Origin: Arthrobacter sp. SW1
GTDB lineage: Bacteria > Actinomycetota > Actinomycetes > Actinomycetales > Micrococcaceae
Assembly: GCF_001766675.1 (NCBI RefSeq)
Contig: NZ_MJLT01000034.1
Coordinates: 1 to 64,000, forward strand
DNA: 64,000 bases
Reading direction: 5' to 3'
Shown: positions 8,021 through 17,895 of the stretch, in pieces
How positions within the stretch are numbered: the stretch's first letter is position 1
Layout of the letters: every line of letters starts with the position of its first letter
The notes under the pieces: model-generated
What the model was told of the DNA's origin: nothing
Database searches by the model: none
The model's input: the letters and a program-made list of their open reading frames with translations, nothing else
Translations under genes and position numbers: made by a program

Positions 8021-9166
8021 ATGACTCCGCCCGACCCACGGACACACACCACGCTGAACCCCAGCCCGCGCACCCTGGATGTCGAGAGCGTGGCCCACTT
8101 CGACCGCCTGGTCACCGCGGGCGCGGGCACGATGCACGGCTGGCACGCCCAGTCCCTGGACCTGCGGGGCCGCAGCCGCGAGTTGACCGCGCTCGACGCC
8201 CAGGGCGCCATTTTCCTGGGCTGTACCTTCGACGACGGCGTGGAGGACAGCCTGCGCAGCCGCGGCGCGCTGATCTTCCCCAAGCTGCACGGTGTCCCGT
8301 TCAACCCGTACCGCGGCAGCCTCTACGATTCCCGCGAGCTCTACGAAGACATCGCCGGACACGAGTACGAGGCCACCCCGGACGCCCGGATCTACCAGTG
8401 GAGCATCCTCCCCGGACAACGGAGCAGCCTGGACGCCACGCTCGCCGCGGCGCTCCACGACCACGCCATCGGCGACGCCCTCGAGGAAGCCCTCTCCAAC
8501 GGAGACTTCGCCGGCACCCGCATGGTGGGCGTCATGGGCGGCCACGCCGCACAGCGTGGCACCATCGAGTACGCCGACGCCGCACGGCTCGGCAGGCTCC
8601 TGGCCCGGGAAGGCTTCACCGTCGCCACCGGCGGCGGACCCGGCGCCATGGAAGCGGCGAACTGCGGCGCCTACCTCAGCGGACTGCCCGACGCCGGCTT
8701 CACCGCCGCGCTCGAGGCGCTCGGGGCGGTGCCGGGTTTCCGCCCCTCGGTGACGGAATGGGCGCGGGCGGCGGCCGCCGTCGTCGGGCAACACCCGGGA
8801 GGCACGGCGTCACTGGGCATTCCCACCTGGTTCTACGGGCACGAACCGCCCAACCTCTTCGCCACGCATATCGCGAAGTACTTCGCGAACTCGGTGCGGG
8901 AAGCGATCCTGCTGGAGCTGTGCACAGGCGGCGTGGTCTTCCTGCCGGGTTCGGCCGGGACGGTGCAGGAAATCTTCCAGGACGCGTGCGAAAACTACTA
9001 CGGCGCGCCGGAGACCGTCACGCCCATGGTGCTGGTGGGCCGCCGGCACTGGCAGGAGACGTACCCGGCCTGGCCCATGCTCCAGGGCCTCGCAGCGGGC
9101 AAGCCGATGGCGGACCATGTGCACCTGGTGGATACGGTGGAGGAGGCGTTGGCGGTGCTCAGGTAG
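8021..9166 (+). CDS. LOG-family Rossmann nucleotide-binding protein (lysine-decarboxylase-like)
   Basis: A 381-residue protein whose C-terminal two-thirds is the LOG fold. GGGPGAMEAAN (from residue 204) and VVFLPGSAGTVQEIF match the paired motifs PGGxGTxxE/GGGxGxM, with Ser in place of one Gly. LOG proteins bind nucleotides and some hydrolyse cytokinin ribotides or AMP. The first roughly 160 residues are an extra N-terminal region containing DLRGRSRELTALDAQGAIFLGCTFDDGVE, common in long actinobacterial LOG proteins. ATG at 8021 is chosen because the frame is clean from there. It converges on the proX terminator. Its cellular role is unknown. Confidence 0.8.
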   Translation: MTPPDPRTHTTLNPSPRTLDVESVAHFDRLVTAGAGTMHGWHAQSLDLRGRSRELTALDAQGAIFLGCTFDDGVEDSLRSRGALIFPKLHGVPFNPYRGSLYDSRELYEDIAGHEYEATPDARIYQWSILPGQRSSLDATLAAALHDHAIGDALEEALSNGDFAGTRMVGVMGGHAAQRGTIEYADAARLGRLLAREGFTVATGGGPGAMEAANCGAYLSGLPDAGFTAALEALGAVPGFRPSVTEWARAAAAVVGQHPGGTASLGIPTWFYGHEPPNLFATHIAKYFANSVREAILLELCTGGVVFLPGSAGTVQEIFQDACENYYGAPETVTPMVLVGRRHWQETYPAWPMLQGLAAGKPMADHVHLVDTVEEALAVLR

Positions 9167-9202
9167 CGCGGTGCGGGCGTCGGACCCAGCCCCCCTTAAC
9201 GC

Positions 9203-9242
9203 AATGAAGCTCCCCCGGATCCAGGATCCGGGGAGCTTCATT
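9203..9242. terminator. Bidirectional rho-independent-type hairpin
   Basis: AATGAAGCTCCCC...GGGGAGCTTCATT forms a stem of about 19 bp (9203-9242) with one bulged C and a very small loop. It sits between converging genes ending at 9166 and 9255. Confidence 0.75.
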
Positions 9243-9254
9243 GATGGCGAGGGG

Positions 9255-10229
9255 TTACTTAAGCCACGCCTCCACCTGCTGCGGGTGGGCATCCACCCAC
9301 TTCTTGGCGGCGGCTTCCGGCGTCATGCCGTTCTGGATGTCCGTGGCCACGGAGTCCTGGTCCGCGTTGGTCCACGTGAACGCCTTGACCAGCTTCGCGG
9401 CGGGGGAGCCGCTGTCCGAGAACTTCTTGGAGATGATCTTGTTCAGCGTGTAGTCCGGGTAGTCGCAGGCCACCTTCTCAGGATCTGCGTCGCAACCCGG
9501 GGTCCACTTGGGAAGATTGACCTTCACCAGCGGAACCTCGGCCAGGAACCACTGGGGTTCGTAGAAGTAGCCCAGCAGCGGGGTCTTGTTCTTCTCCGCG
9601 GCGCGGAACGACTGGATCAGGGCGGCCTCCGAACCGGAGTAGACCACCTTGAAATCCAGTCCGAGGTTCTTGACCAGGGCTTCGTCATTGGTCACGAACG
9701 CCGGATCGCCGTCCAGGAGCTGGCCCTTGCCGCCGGACTCGGAGGTCTTCAGCAACGAGGCGTACTTGTTCAGGTTCTTGCTGTCCAGGATGTCCGGGTG
9801 GGCCTTTGCCAGCCATGGCGGCACGTACCAGCCGATACGTCCTTTGTTCCCAGTGGGGCCGGCGTCCACGGCCACGGCCTGATCGGTGATGTACTGCTTC
9901 ACGAGGTCCTCGTGGCCCCAGTTTTCGATGATGATGTCGACCTCGCCGGAGCTGAAGCCCTGCCAGGCGATCTGCTCGTTGAGGTCCTTCTGGACCACGT
10001 TGCAGCCGAGCTTTTCCTTGGCCACGTAGCTGTACACGGCGGCATTCGCCGTGTAGCCGACCCAGGCGTTCATCGCCACGTTGACGGTGCCGCAGGCGGC
10101 CTTCGAACCGTCGGCCGCGGCGGCCTGGTTGACGGACGAGCCGCCGCAGGCGGTGAGGAGCATGGCTGCGGCCGCAGCCCCGGCGAGTGCGGGAACGAGC
10201 CGTTTGAAGACGGAGCCGTTTCTTGTCAT
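9255..10229 (-). CDS. proX: Glycine betaine/proline ABC transporter, substrate-binding lipoprotein
   Basis: The extracytoplasmic receptor of a betaine/proline-betaine uptake system. It is a 324-residue lipoprotein with signal and lipobox LTAC (lipidated Cys28), followed by an OpuAC-type domain. VAMNAWVGYTANAAVYSYVAKEKLGCNV opens the domain, and Trp-rich segments (IIIENWGHE, GWYVPPWLAK, YEPQWFLAE) offer the aromatic cage that holds trimethylammonium groups. ATG at 10229 lies 7 nt after AAGGAGG; an in-frame TTG two codons earlier is too close to that site. It follows the permease stop by 2 nt, so proV-proWW-proX is one operon. Confidence 0.92.
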   Translation of the reverse strand: MTRNGSVFKRLVPALAGAAAAAMLLTACGGSSVNQAAAADGSKAACGTVNVAMNAWVGYTANAAVYSYVAKEKLGCNVVQKDLNEQIAWQGFSSGEVDIIIENWGHEDLVKQYITDQAVAVDAGPTGNKGRIGWYVPPWLAKAHPDILDSKNLNKYASLLKTSESGGKGQLLDGDPAFVTNDEALVKNLGLDFKVVYSGSEAALIQSFRAAEKNKTPLLGYFYEPQWFLAEVPLVKVNLPKWTPGCDADPEKVACDYPDYTLNKIISKKFSDSGSPAAKLVKAFTWTNADQDSVATDIQNGMTPEAAAKKWVDAHPQQVEAWLK

Positions 10230-10231
10230 GG

Positions 10232-12283
10232 TCAAGCCTCCTTGGTGGTAGCGGATGGTGCGGTAGAACGGGATCTGGATGGTGCGCTGAAGGCGGCGGC
10301 CTGCGTGATGCGGTCAAGCAGGATGCCCAGGAAGACGATGGCGAGGCCGGCGGCCAGGCCCTTCCCGAAGAGGGAGCTTTGGACGAAGCCCGCCACGACG
10401 TCGTAGCCGAGGCCGCCGGCGCCCACCAGGGCACCGACCACCACCATGGCCAGGACGTAGATGAGGCCCTGGTTGGCGGCCAGCCCGAGGGACTTGCGTG
10501 CCATGGGCAGCTGGACTTTCGTGATGACCTGCCAGGGCGTCGAACCGCTCGCGACGGCGGCCTCGACCACAGTGGGCGAGACGCCTGAGATTCCGTCCGC
10601 CATGATCTTGATGGCGGCAGGTGCCGCGTAGATGACGCCGGCGATGATCGCCGTGAAGCGGGTTGCCCCGAAGAGGCCCAGGAACGGCACGAGGTAGACG
10701 AAGGCAGGAAGGGTCTGGCCGGCGTCGAGCACTGGCCGCATGAGCTTGTCGAAACGCTCCGAGCGGCCCATCGCCACGCCGAACACAATGCCCAGGACCA
10801 TGACGATCACCGTGGCCACGAGCGTGCTGGCCAGGGTCACCATGGCATCGCCCCAAAGGCCGAGGTAGACGATCACCGTGAGGCAGGCCAGGACCAGCGC
10901 CGTCAGTTTCCAGCCGCCGAACGCGTACGCGACGAGGGCGAGCGCGGCGAACATGATGAAGAACGGTGTGTCCGTGATCGCGGTCTGGAAGGGGTTGAGG
11001 AAAGCGACGGTGACGGCTTCGCGGAAGGCCCCGGTCAGCAGGAACAAGTGGGTCTGCAGCCATTCGCTGGCGGCGTCCACGCCACTGGTGATGGCGGGCC
11101 CGATGTTGATCTCTTGCGGGAAGCGCGCGGCCCACAGCATGGTCCTGGACAGCTGGACCAGCACCAGGGCCAGGGCAAAAGTGGCTCCGACCAGGATCAT
11201 GCGTGTCCTGCGCGGGAGGGCGCTCCGCCGTCGCTGGGTTGCCGGCCGTGCCCGCTCGCTGGCCGCCGTGGTCACACGGTCCAGCACGATCGCCATCAGC
11301 ACGATCGACAGGCCGGCGTTCACCGCGGTGCCGACGTCCAGGGACTGCAGGGCGCGGACCACCACCTGTCCCAGGCCGGGCGCGGCGATCAGCGCCGCGA
11401 TGGTGACCATGGACAGGGCCGCCATGGTGCCCTGGTTGATGCCCATCACGATGGTCCGTTTGGCCATGGGGATCTGGAGCGTGAACAGCCGCTGCAGGGG
11501 AGTGGTTCCCAGTGAGTCGGACGCTTCGCGGGTGTTCTCCGGGATGCCCCTGATGCCGTGCGCGGTCAGGCGGATGATCGGGGGCGCCGCATAGATCACA
11601 GTGGCGATGACGGCGGACGCCGGGCCAATGAGGAAGACCAGCGCCAGCGGTGCCAGATAGACGAACGTCGGGAGGATCTGCATGAAGTCCAGGACGGGCG
11701 TGATGATCTTCTCCACCCGGCTGCTGATGCCGGCCAGGACACCGAGCGGCAGGCCGACGAGCAGCGACAGCAGGACGGAGGTCACCACGAGAGCGAAGGT
11801 GTGCGCGGCTTCGACGAAAAGGCCCTGCAGGCCGAAGAAGGTGAAGACGGCGACGGTCAGCAGCGCCACGCGTGCGTTCCCGACGGCGAATGCGAGCCAG
11901 CCGAGGAGCGCGACGGTTCCCAGCCAGCCGATTTCCGGCAGCCCCAACCCCGTGGAACTGGCCGCGAACACGGTGGTGAAGACGGCGGCCACCGCGTCCA
12001 CGGCTGAACGCAGGGGCGAGAGCAGGTAGAGGAACACCGGGTTGTCGTCGCGGTTGGACGCCACCCACGAATTGAACTGGTTCAGGGAGCGGTGCAGGTC
12101 CGTGAGTTCGGACGTCGGAAGGGCGAGCGTTCCGGTGCCGTGCAGGAAGACGAACCCCACGGTCCAGACGACGGCGGCGCTGATGAGGAGGAGCGCCCTG
12201 CGGCTCAGGCGCCTGCGCGGGACGGTTGGCGGTGCGGCCGGGGTGTTTGTTGCTTTCTCCGCGCCGAGGAGGGTTGCGCTCAT
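10232..12283 (-). CDS. proW: Glycine betaine/proline ABC transporter permease, tandem two-domain fusion
   Basis: A 683-residue membrane protein made of two ProW-like permease domains in one chain. Each domain has the binding-protein-dependent permease loop that contacts the ATPase: [31 protein letters not shown] in the first and [31 protein letters not shown] in the second. Each also has its own leading helices, including the [18 protein letters not shown] pair. A usual ProW is about 300-350 residues with one such domain, so this is an internal duplication/fusion replacing a homodimer or a ProW/ProZ pair. ATG at 12283 overlaps the ATPase stop (ATGA). The longer frame to 12589 lies inside proV and is rejected. 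Confidence 0.92.
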   Translation of the reverse strand: MSATLLGAEKATNTPAAPPTVPRRRLSRRALLLISAAVVWTVGFVFLHGTGTLALPTSELTDLHRSLNQFNSWVASNRDDNPVFLYLLSPLRSAVDAVAAVFTTVFAASSTGLGLPEIGWLGTVALLGWLAFAVGNARVALLTVAVFTFFGLQGLFVEAAHTFALVVTSVLLSLLVGLPLGVLAGISSRVEKIITPVLDFMQILPTFVYLAPLALVFLIGPASAVIATVIYAAPPIIRLTAHGIRGIPENTREASDSLGTTPLQRLFTLQIPMAKRTIVMGINQGTMAALSMVTIAALIAAPGLGQVVVRALQSLDVGTAVNAGLSIVLMAIVLDRVTTAASERARPATQRRRSALPRRTRMILVGATFALALVLVQLSRTMLWAARFPQEINIGPAITSGVDAASEWLQTHLFLLTGAFREAVTVAFLNPFQTAITDTPFFIMFAALALVAYAFGGWKLTALVLACLTVIVYLGLWGDAMVTLASTLVATVIVMVLGIVFGVAMGRSERFDKLMRPVLDAGQTLPAFVYLVPFLGLFGATRFTAIIAGVIYAAPAAIKIMADGISGVSPTVVEAAVASGSTPWQVITKVQLPMARKSLGLAANQGLIYVLAMVVVGALVGAGGLGYDVVAGFVQSSLFGKGLAAGLAIVFLGILLDRITQAAAFSAPSRSRSTAPSATTKEA

Positions 12284-13329
12284 GCCGCTGCTCTCGTGCC
12301 GTGCGGTACTGCGCCGTGCAGGACCGACAGGATGCTGTCCCGGTCGATCTGGCCCATGATGGTGCCCGATTCCTCGACCAGTACGGGGCTGGACGAGTGC
12401 ATCACCGTGGAGATCGCGTCGCGGATGATGGTGTCCGAACTCAGCACCGGGGCGTCGCCGGGCGTGCCGGCAGCTACGGGATCTGCGATCCACTTCAGGG
12501 TCAGGACGTCGGAGCGCGGGACTTCGGAGACGAAGTCGGCGATGTAGTCGTTGGCCGGGGATCCGACCAGTTCGTCGCCGGTGCCGCACTGGACGGCTTC
12601 ACCGTGGCGCATGATCAGGATCCGGTCGCCCAGTTTGAGCGCTTCCGAAAGATCGTGCGTCACGAAGACCATGGTCTTGCCCATATCCTTGTGGAGCCGG
12701 ATGACCTCTGCCTGCATGTCGCGGCGGATCAGTGGGTCCAGCGCGGAGAACGGCTCATCGAACAGGATGGCGTCCGGGTCTCCGGCCAGGGCGCGGGCGA
12801 GTCCCACGCGCTGCTGCATGCCGCCCGAAAGCTGCTCCGGGAAGTGGCTTTCGTAGCCTTTGAGGCCCACGAGTTCGATCACTTCCCGCGAGCGGGCGTA
12901 GCGTTCGTTCTTGGCAGCGCCCCTGATCTGCAGGCCGTAGGCAACGTTGTCCAGCACCGTCCGGTGCGGGAGCAGGCCGAAGTGCTGGAACACCATGGAC
13001 ATCTTCTGCCGCCGAAGCTCACGCAGCTCCGCGGGACGGGCCTGGAGGATGTCCCGCCCTCCGATCGTGACGCTTCCGGAGGTGGGCTCAATCAAGCGGG
13101 TCAGGCAACGGATCAGGGTGGACTTGCCCGAGCCGGACAGGCCCATGATCACGAACACCTCGCCCTTGGCCACGTCAAAGTTCATGTTCTTTACAGCGGC
13201 CACGCATCCGGTGCGTTCGAGCAGCTGCGAGGACGGCAAAGCGGACAGCTCCGGGTCCAGGGGAATCTTCGCACCACCTGCGCCGAAGACCTTCCAAAGA
13301 TTGCGTACCGATATGTCGGAACTGGTCAT
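12280..13329 (-). CDS. proV: Glycine betaine/proline ABC transporter ATP-binding protein
   Basis: The cytoplasmic ATPase of the betaine importer, 349 residues. Walker A is [10 protein letters not shown], the Q-loop [14 protein letters not shown], the ABC signature [15 protein letters not shown], and Walker [13 protein letters not shown], followed by the switch His in [11 protein letters not shown]. The C-terminal 80 residues ([33 protein letters not shown]) form a single CBS-like segment, shorter than the tandem CBS pair that senses ionic strength in OpuA. First gene of the proV-proWW-proX operon. Two copies of the 15-bp TTG...CAA repeat lie 77-109 bp upstream of the start. Confidence 0.93.
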   Translation of the reverse strand: MTSSDISVRNLWKVFGAGGAKIPLDPELSALPSSQLLERTGCVAAVKNMNFDVAKGEVFVIMGLSGSGKSTLIRCLTRLIEPTSGSVTIGGRDILQARPAELRELRRQKMSMVFQHFGLLPHRTVLDNVAYGLQIRGAAKNERYARSREVIELVGLKGYESHFPEQLSGGMQQRVGLARALAGDPDAILFDEPFSALDPLIRRDMQAEVIRLHKDMGKTMVFVTHDLSEALKLGDRILIMRHGEAVQCGTGDELVGSPANDYIADFVSEVPRSDVLTLKWIADPVAAGTPGDAPVLSSDTIIRDAISTVMHSSSPVLVEESGTIMGQIDRDSILSVLHGAVPHGTRAAA

Positions 13330-13405
13330 GCCTGCACTCCTGCCGGGTTCGGCGTCAGCCGGGGATCACATTGGGGAAGCCAAGGAAAAGCTTGGATTGC
13401 CGAGG

Positions 13406-13438
13406 TTGTTTAATGTGCAACCATTGCGCAATACGCAA
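13406..13438. promoter_or_regulatory. Two 15-bp inverted repeats upstream of proV
   Basis: TTGTTTAATGTGCAA (13406-13420) and TTGCGCAATACGCAA (13424-13438) share TTGYN-NAATN-NGCAA and are 18 bp apart, so they could bind two dimers on one face. A degenerate copy, TTGCGCATCGTGCGG, is at 13552-13566 before the tetR gene. The rest of the 301-bp gap 13330-13630 shows no reading frame or hairpin I would call. Confidence 0.7.
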
Positions 13439-13630
13439 CACGGTGACGTAGCTCACATCGTCTTGTCAAGCATTCGCCCCACTTGTTCCGCTTCGTGACT
13501 TGCGTTGAACAGAAGGATCTGATTCGGCTTCGACGCGCCATCTGAAATTTGTTGCGCATCGTGCGGCTATGACGGCCGCTGCGGGGCGCGCGAGGATGCA
13601 GCGGTGCTGCTTTCGCCATAGTCTGGCCGG

Positions 13631-14215
13631 GTGGATACCAAGACAGTGAACGCCGGGGAGCAGGTGGACAGGCAGTCCCGCATTTTGGATGCGGTACTCG
13701 AACTCTTGTCGCGCCATGGAATTTCCGGCGTCAACATGCGGGCAGTGGCCCGCGAGGCCGGCGTCGCGCTCGGGCTTGTCAACTACTACTACGCGGACAA
13801 GCCGAGCCTGATCCGTGCGGTGCTGGGCAGGATCGGCGAGAGCGATATGAGGCTGGTGTCTCCCGATCCGGAGGCACTCCCTGATGAGCAGCTTCGTGAT
13901 GCCCTGCGGCGGGTCGCCGCGCCGGAAATCCTCACCACGCAGTACCTGTCCCTCCGGCTGCATCTCTGGGCGCTTGCTCAGGCCGATGAAGAGTTCGCCG
14001 CGATCAACGCCGAAGCGTTCGACCAATACCTGGATGGCCTTGCCGCGCTGATCGGCAACGCGAAGCCCGGACTCTCGCCGGAAGAGTGCAAGGACCGGGC
14101 TGCGGACATCGTGGTGGTACAGAACGGCATGTGGCTGACCTCCCTGCTGGGGATCGACAAGTCCTCCATCGAGCGGAGCATCGTCCGCACCGAAGAAATC
14201 GCCTTCGCCGACTAG
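13631..14215 (+). CDS. TetR-family regulator, BetI-like
   Basis: A 194-residue repressor with an N-terminal TetR helix-turn-helix at about residues 16-60 (RILDAVLELLSRHGISGVNMRAVAREAGVALGLVNYYYADKPSLIRAVL) and an all-helical ligand domain. The variant LGLVNYYYADK is common in BetI-type proteins that sense choline. The start is GTG at 13631. The gene lies directly upstream of betA-betB in the same direction, separated by 319 bp containing two TTGAACA/TGTTCAA palindromes, so a role as choline-responsive repressor of betAB is the simplest reading. Identity as BetI is inferred from context. Confidence 0.82.
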   Translation: MDTKTVNAGEQVDRQSRILDAVLELLSRHGISGVNMRAVAREAGVALGLVNYYYADKPSLIRAVLGRIGESDMRLVSPDPEALPDEQLRDALRRVAAPEILTTQYLSLRLHLWALAQADEEFAAINAEAFDQYLDGLAALIGNAKPGLSPEECKDRAADIVVVQNGMWLTSLLGIDKSSIERSIVRTEEIAFAD

Positions 14216-14349
14216 CGGTTGTTGCTGCATGGCCGCGCATGGTGGCCGCGGCTTCTCCTGACGCTTTATGACTGCGGGCCCTGGCGTGCCCGGAATGCGG
14301 GCTTCCGCGTCGTCATTCAAGGCTTCAAAAAGCCGGGATCCTGCACCGT

Positions 14350-14402
14350 TTGAACAGATGTCCAAATTAACTCTTGAACACTTGTTCAACCTCGGCTAAC
14401 CT
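14350..14402 (+). promoter_or_regulatory. betA promoter with two TetR/BetI-like operators
   Basis: TTGAACACTTGTTCAA (14374-14389) is a perfect 7-bp-arm palindrome around CT; TTGAACAGATGTCCAA (14350-14365) is a one-mismatch copy 24 bp upstream. TTGAAC (14374-14379) and TAACCT (14397-14402, 17-nt spacer) form a promoter, so the stronger palindrome covers the -35. The remaining DNA from 14216 to 14534 holds the untranslated leader and the ribosome site AAGGAG before 14535; nothing else is evident. Confidence 0.75.
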
Positions 14403-14534
14403 CGAATGTATGACCTACGCCACACTGGCGGGGTCCCGCGGAGAAGAGGCCGCCTGGGCCTGCGGCACGTGCCGCGCCATGGTCTGTGGTTGGTGCCAGG
14501 CCGCATCCGCCCGAGGTACAAGGAGACTTTCAGA

Positions 14535-16238
14535 ATGACCGAGAGTAGCTACGACTACGTCATCGTAGGTGGGGGAAGCGCCGGCTCCGTGCTGGCCAAC
14601 CGTTTGAGTGAAGGCGGCACGCGCAGTGTCCTGGTCCTTGAAGCGGGCCGCAGCGACTTCCCGTGGGACCTGTTCATCCAGATGCCGGCAGCGCTGACTT
14701 TCCCCAGCGGCAACCCGTTCTACGACTGGCGCTACCAGTCGGATCCGGAGCCCTACATGGGCGGCCGCCGCGTGGCCCACGCCCGCGGCAAGGTGCTGGG
14801 CGGTTCCAGCTCCATCAACGGCATGATCTTCCAGCGCGGCAACCCCATGGACTACGAACGCTGGGGCGCCGACGCCGGCATGGAGACCTGGGACTTCGCG
14901 CACTGCCTTCCCTACTTCCGCCGCATGGAGAACACCCTCGCCGCCGATCCCGAGGACGAGTTCCGCGGCCACGACGGCCCTTTGGTGCTCGAGCGCGGCC
15001 CGGCCACCAATCCGCTGTTCCAGTCCTTCTTCCAGGCAGCCCAGCAGGCCGGCTACCCGCTGACGGACGACGTCAACGGCTACCGCCAGGAAGGTTTCGC
15101 TCCCTTCGACCGCAACGTCCACAAGGGCCAGCGCCTTTCGGCCTCCCGTGCGTACCTGCGCCCCAACACCGGCCGCCACAACCTCAAGGTCCTCACCCGG
15201 GCGTTCGTCACCAAGGTCAACTTCAAGGGCAACGTGGCCACCGGCGTCACCTTCCGCCGCAACGGCAAGCTGCACACCGTCAACGCAGGCGAGGTCATCC
15301 TGTCCGGCGGCGCCATCAACACCCCGCAGCTGCTGCAGCTTTCCGGTGTGGGCGATGCCCAGCACCTGAAGTCCCTGGGCATCAACCCGGTGGTCAACCT
15401 GCCCGGCGTCGGCGAAAACCTGCAGGACCACCTGGAGGTCTACATCCAGCACGCCTGCACCCAGCCGGTGTCCATGCAGCCCGCCCTGGACGTCTGGCGC
15501 ATGCCGTGGATCGGCATGCAGTGGCTCTTCGGCCGCACCGGCCCGGCGGCCACCAACCACTTCGAAGGCGGCGGCTTCGTCCGCTCCAACGAGGACGTGG
15601 CCTACCCGAACCTCATGTTCCACTTCCTGCCCGTCGCGGTCCGCTACGACGGCCAGAAGGCGGACGCGAAGCACGGCTACCAGGTGCACATCGGTCCCAT
15701 GTACTCGGACGCCCGGGGCAGCCTGAAGATCAAGTCCACGGACCCCACGGTCCACCCGTCCATGGTCTTCAACTACCTCTCCACCGACCAGGACCGCCGC
15801 GAATGGGTCGAAGCGGTGCGCATCTCCCGCGACATCCTGGGCCAGTCCGCCATGGCACCGTTCAACGGCGGCGAGATCTCTCCCGGCCCCCGCGTCCAGA
15901 CGGACAAGGAGATCCTGGAGTGGGTTGCCGAGGACGCCGAGACCGCGCTGCACCCGTCCTGCACCGCCAAGATGGGCCCGGCATCGGACCCGATGGCAGT
16001 GGTCGATCCGCTGACCATGGGCGTGCACGGCACCAAGGGCCTGCGCGTGGTGGACGCCTCCGCCATGCCGTATGTCACCAACGGCAACATCTACGCGCCG
16101 GTGATGATGCTGGCCGAGCGCGCCTCGGACCTCATCCTCGGCAAGACGCCGCTCGCGGCGCAGCACACCGAGTTCTACCGCCACGGCATCTCCCCGCTGG
16201 AGCGGGACAAGTCCGCAAGCCAGGCAGTGAAGGGCTAA
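14535..16238 (+). CDS. betA: Choline dehydrogenase (GMC oxidoreductase)
   Basis: Oxidises choline to betaine aldehyde, and often the aldehyde further, passing electrons to the membrane chain. It has 567 residues, near E. coli BetA (556). The FAD dinucleotide motif [14 protein letters not shown] is at residues 11-24. GMC signature 1 lies around [18 protein letters not shown] (86-103), and signature 2 around [17 protein letters not shown] (257-273). The catalytic His473 is in [14 protein letters not shown] at 14535 follows AAGGAG; an upstream in-frame ATG at 14406 would lie at the transcription start and is rejected. betB begins 4 nt after its stop. Confidence 0.94.
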   Translation: MTESSYDYVIVGGGSAGSVLANRLSEGGTRSVLVLEAGRSDFPWDLFIQMPAALTFPSGNPFYDWRYQSDPEPYMGGRRVAHARGKVLGGSSSINGMIFQRGNPMDYERWGADAGMETWDFAHCLPYFRRMENTLAADPEDEFRGHDGPLVLERGPATNPLFQSFFQAAQQAGYPLTDDVNGYRQEGFAPFDRNVHKGQRLSASRAYLRPNTGRHNLKVLTRAFVTKVNFKGNVATGVTFRRNGKLHTVNAGEVILSGGAINTPQLLQLSGVGDAQHLKSLGINPVVNLPGVGENLQDHLEVYIQHACTQPVSMQPALDVWRMPWIGMQWLFGRTGPAATNHFEGGGFVRSNEDVAYPNLMFHFLPVAVRYDGQKADAKHGYQVHIGPMYSDARGSLKIKSTDPTVHPSMVFNYLSTDQDRREWVEAVRISRDILGQSAMAPFNGGEISPGPRVQTDKEILEWVAEDAETALHPSCTAKMGPASDPMAVVDPLTMGVHGTKGLRVVDASAMPYVTNGNIYAPVMMLAERASDLILGKTPLAAQHTEFYRHGISPLERDKSASQAVKG

Positions 16239-16242
16239 GGCG

Positions 16243-17748
16243 ATGACCATCACGGAAACCGAAACGAAGACCGTCCGCGGCATCTTCATCGACGGCGCCT
16301 GGCACGAGGCGTCCGACGGCGGGACGACCGTTGTGCGCTGCCCGGCGGACGGGCGCGAGGTGGCTGTTGTCGCCTCCTCCACCGTCGAGGACGCGGAGCG
16401 GGCGATCGCCAGCGCACGTGCCGCGTTCGACGGCGGCCCCTGGCGCCGGATGACGGACCTGGAACGCGGTGAGGTGCTGCTCCGCATCGCCGGGCTGCTC
16501 GAACGGGACAAGGCGATCTATGCCCGGGCCGAGTCGCTGGACACGGGCAAGCGCCTTGTCGAAGCCGAGTACGACATCGACGACATCGCCGCCTGCTTCC
16601 GCTACTACGGCAAGGTGGCCGGCCTCGACGCCGGCCGGGTCATCGACACCGGCCGGCCGAACGCCATCAGCCGCGTGGTCTACGAACCGCTCGGCGTGTG
16701 CAGCCTCATCGCACCGTGGAACTACCCGCTCCTCCAGGCAGCCTGGAAGGTGGCCCCGGCTCTCGTCGCCGGCAACTCCTTCGTGCTCAAGCCGAGCGAG
16801 CTGACGCCGTCGACGTCCATCCTCCTGATGGAAACGCTGGCAGAGGCGGGCGTTCCCGCCGGCGTCGCGAACCTGGTCACGGGCAAGGGTTCCAAGGTGG
16901 GCCCGGTGCTGAGCTCGGACCCGCGGGTGGACCTCGTGTCCATGACCGGAAGCCTGGCCACGGGGCAGACCATCATGGCAGCGGCTGCGGACACCGTGAA
17001 GCGCGTCGCCTTCGAACTCGGCGGGAAGAATCCCAACGTCGTCTTCGCGGACGCTGACTGGGACTCCGCCGTCGACAACGCCCTGACCGCGGTGTTCCTG
17101 CACTCCGGCCAGGTGTGCTCGGCCGGCGCGCGGCTGGTGGTCGAGGAGTCCATCGCCGAGCGCTTCGTCGCGGAGGTGGTGGAGCGGGCCAAGAAGATCC
17201 GGATGGGCGGACCCTTCGATCCCGAGGCGGAAACCGGTCCACTTATCTCCGCGAAGCACCGCGAGCAGGTCCACGCCTATGTCCAGGCGGGCATCGCGGA
17301 AGGCGCCGAGCTGCTGTGCGGCGGGTACATCCCCGACGACGGCGTGCTGGCCGATGGCTTCTTCTACCCGCCCACGGTGCTCGCCAACTGCCGTTCGGGC
17401 ATGAGCGTGCTGAAGGAGGAATCCTTCGGTCCGGTGCTGACCGTGGAGACCTTCCGGAGCGAAGACGAAGCCATCGCCATCGCCAACGACACGGAATACG
17501 GACTGGCAGGTGCGGTCTGGACCTCGGACGGCTCGAAGGCGCAGCGTGTAGCCAGTGCCCTCCGGCACGGGACGGTGTGGATCAACGACTACCACCCGTA
17601 CGTGCCGCAGGCGGAATGGGGCGGCTTCGGCAAGTCCGGCATCGGCCGTGAACTTGGCAGCGCCGGCCTCAACGAATACCGCGAGGCAAAACACATCTGG
17701 CAGAACATCCAGCCCGCTCCCAGCGGCTGGTTCGGCCAGCCCGCCTAA
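16243..17748 (+). CDS. betB: Betaine aldehyde dehydrogenase
   Basis: Oxidises betaine aldehyde to glycine betaine with NAD(P)+. The 501-residue aldehyde dehydrogenase has IAPWNYP (Asn160), the general-base Glu258 in FELGGKNPNV, and the nucleophile Cys292 in HSGQVCSAGARL. The C-terminal ESFGPVLTVETF and WINDYHPYVPQAEWGGFGKSGIGRELG motifs are typical of BetB-type ALDHs. It is 4 nt downstream of betA, forming the betAB operon. A hairpin and an APC permease gene follow. Specificity is inferred from the betA partnership. Confidence 0.93.
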   Translation: MTITETETKTVRGIFIDGAWHEASDGGTTVVRCPADGREVAVVASSTVEDAERAIASARAAFDGGPWRRMTDLERGEVLLRIAGLLERDKAIYARAESLDTGKRLVEAEYDIDDIAACFRYYGKVAGLDAGRVIDTGRPNAISRVVYEPLGVCSLIAPWNYPLLQAAWKVAPALVAGNSFVLKPSELTPSTSILLMETLAEAGVPAGVANLVTGKGSKVGPVLSSDPRVDLVSMTGSLATGQTIMAAAADTVKRVAFELGGKNPNVVFADADWDSAVDNALTAVFLHSGQVCSAGARLVVEESIAERFVAEVVERAKKIRMGGPFDPEAETGPLISAKHREQVHAYVQAGIAEGAELLCGGYIPDDGVLADGFFYPPTVLANCRSGMSVLKEESFGPVLTVETFRSEDEAIAIANDTEYGLAGAVWTSDGSKAQRVASALRHGTVWINDYHPYVPQAEWGGFGKSGIGRELGSAGLNEYREAKHIWQNIQPAPSGWFGQPA

Positions 17749-17807
17749 GACCCGCCCGCAGAAAGCTGGACGGGTACAGCAGGCAGCACCCACCCAAGGG
17801 GGACACG

Positions 17808-17837
17808 GGCCGGGCGTGCAATGAGGCATGCCCGGCC
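17808..17837 (+). terminator. Hairpin between betB and the APC permease gene
   Basis: A 12-bp stem (17808-17819 with 17826-17837, one mismatch) with a 6-nt loop. There is no T-run, so it may only reduce read-through from betAB into the permease gene at 17896. The in-frame ATG at 17821 lies in this hairpin. Confidence 0.5.
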
Positions 17838-17895
17838 GGTTCCGCCGCCTCCAGGCGCGGCGGGAAAGATCGTGCCATTCGATTTAGGAGCTCAG

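Noticed and set aside
17821-17895. ATG at 17821 as start of the APC permease
   Set aside because: It falls in a hairpin with no ribosome site; ATG at 17896 has TTTAGGAG and gives the expected N-terminus.
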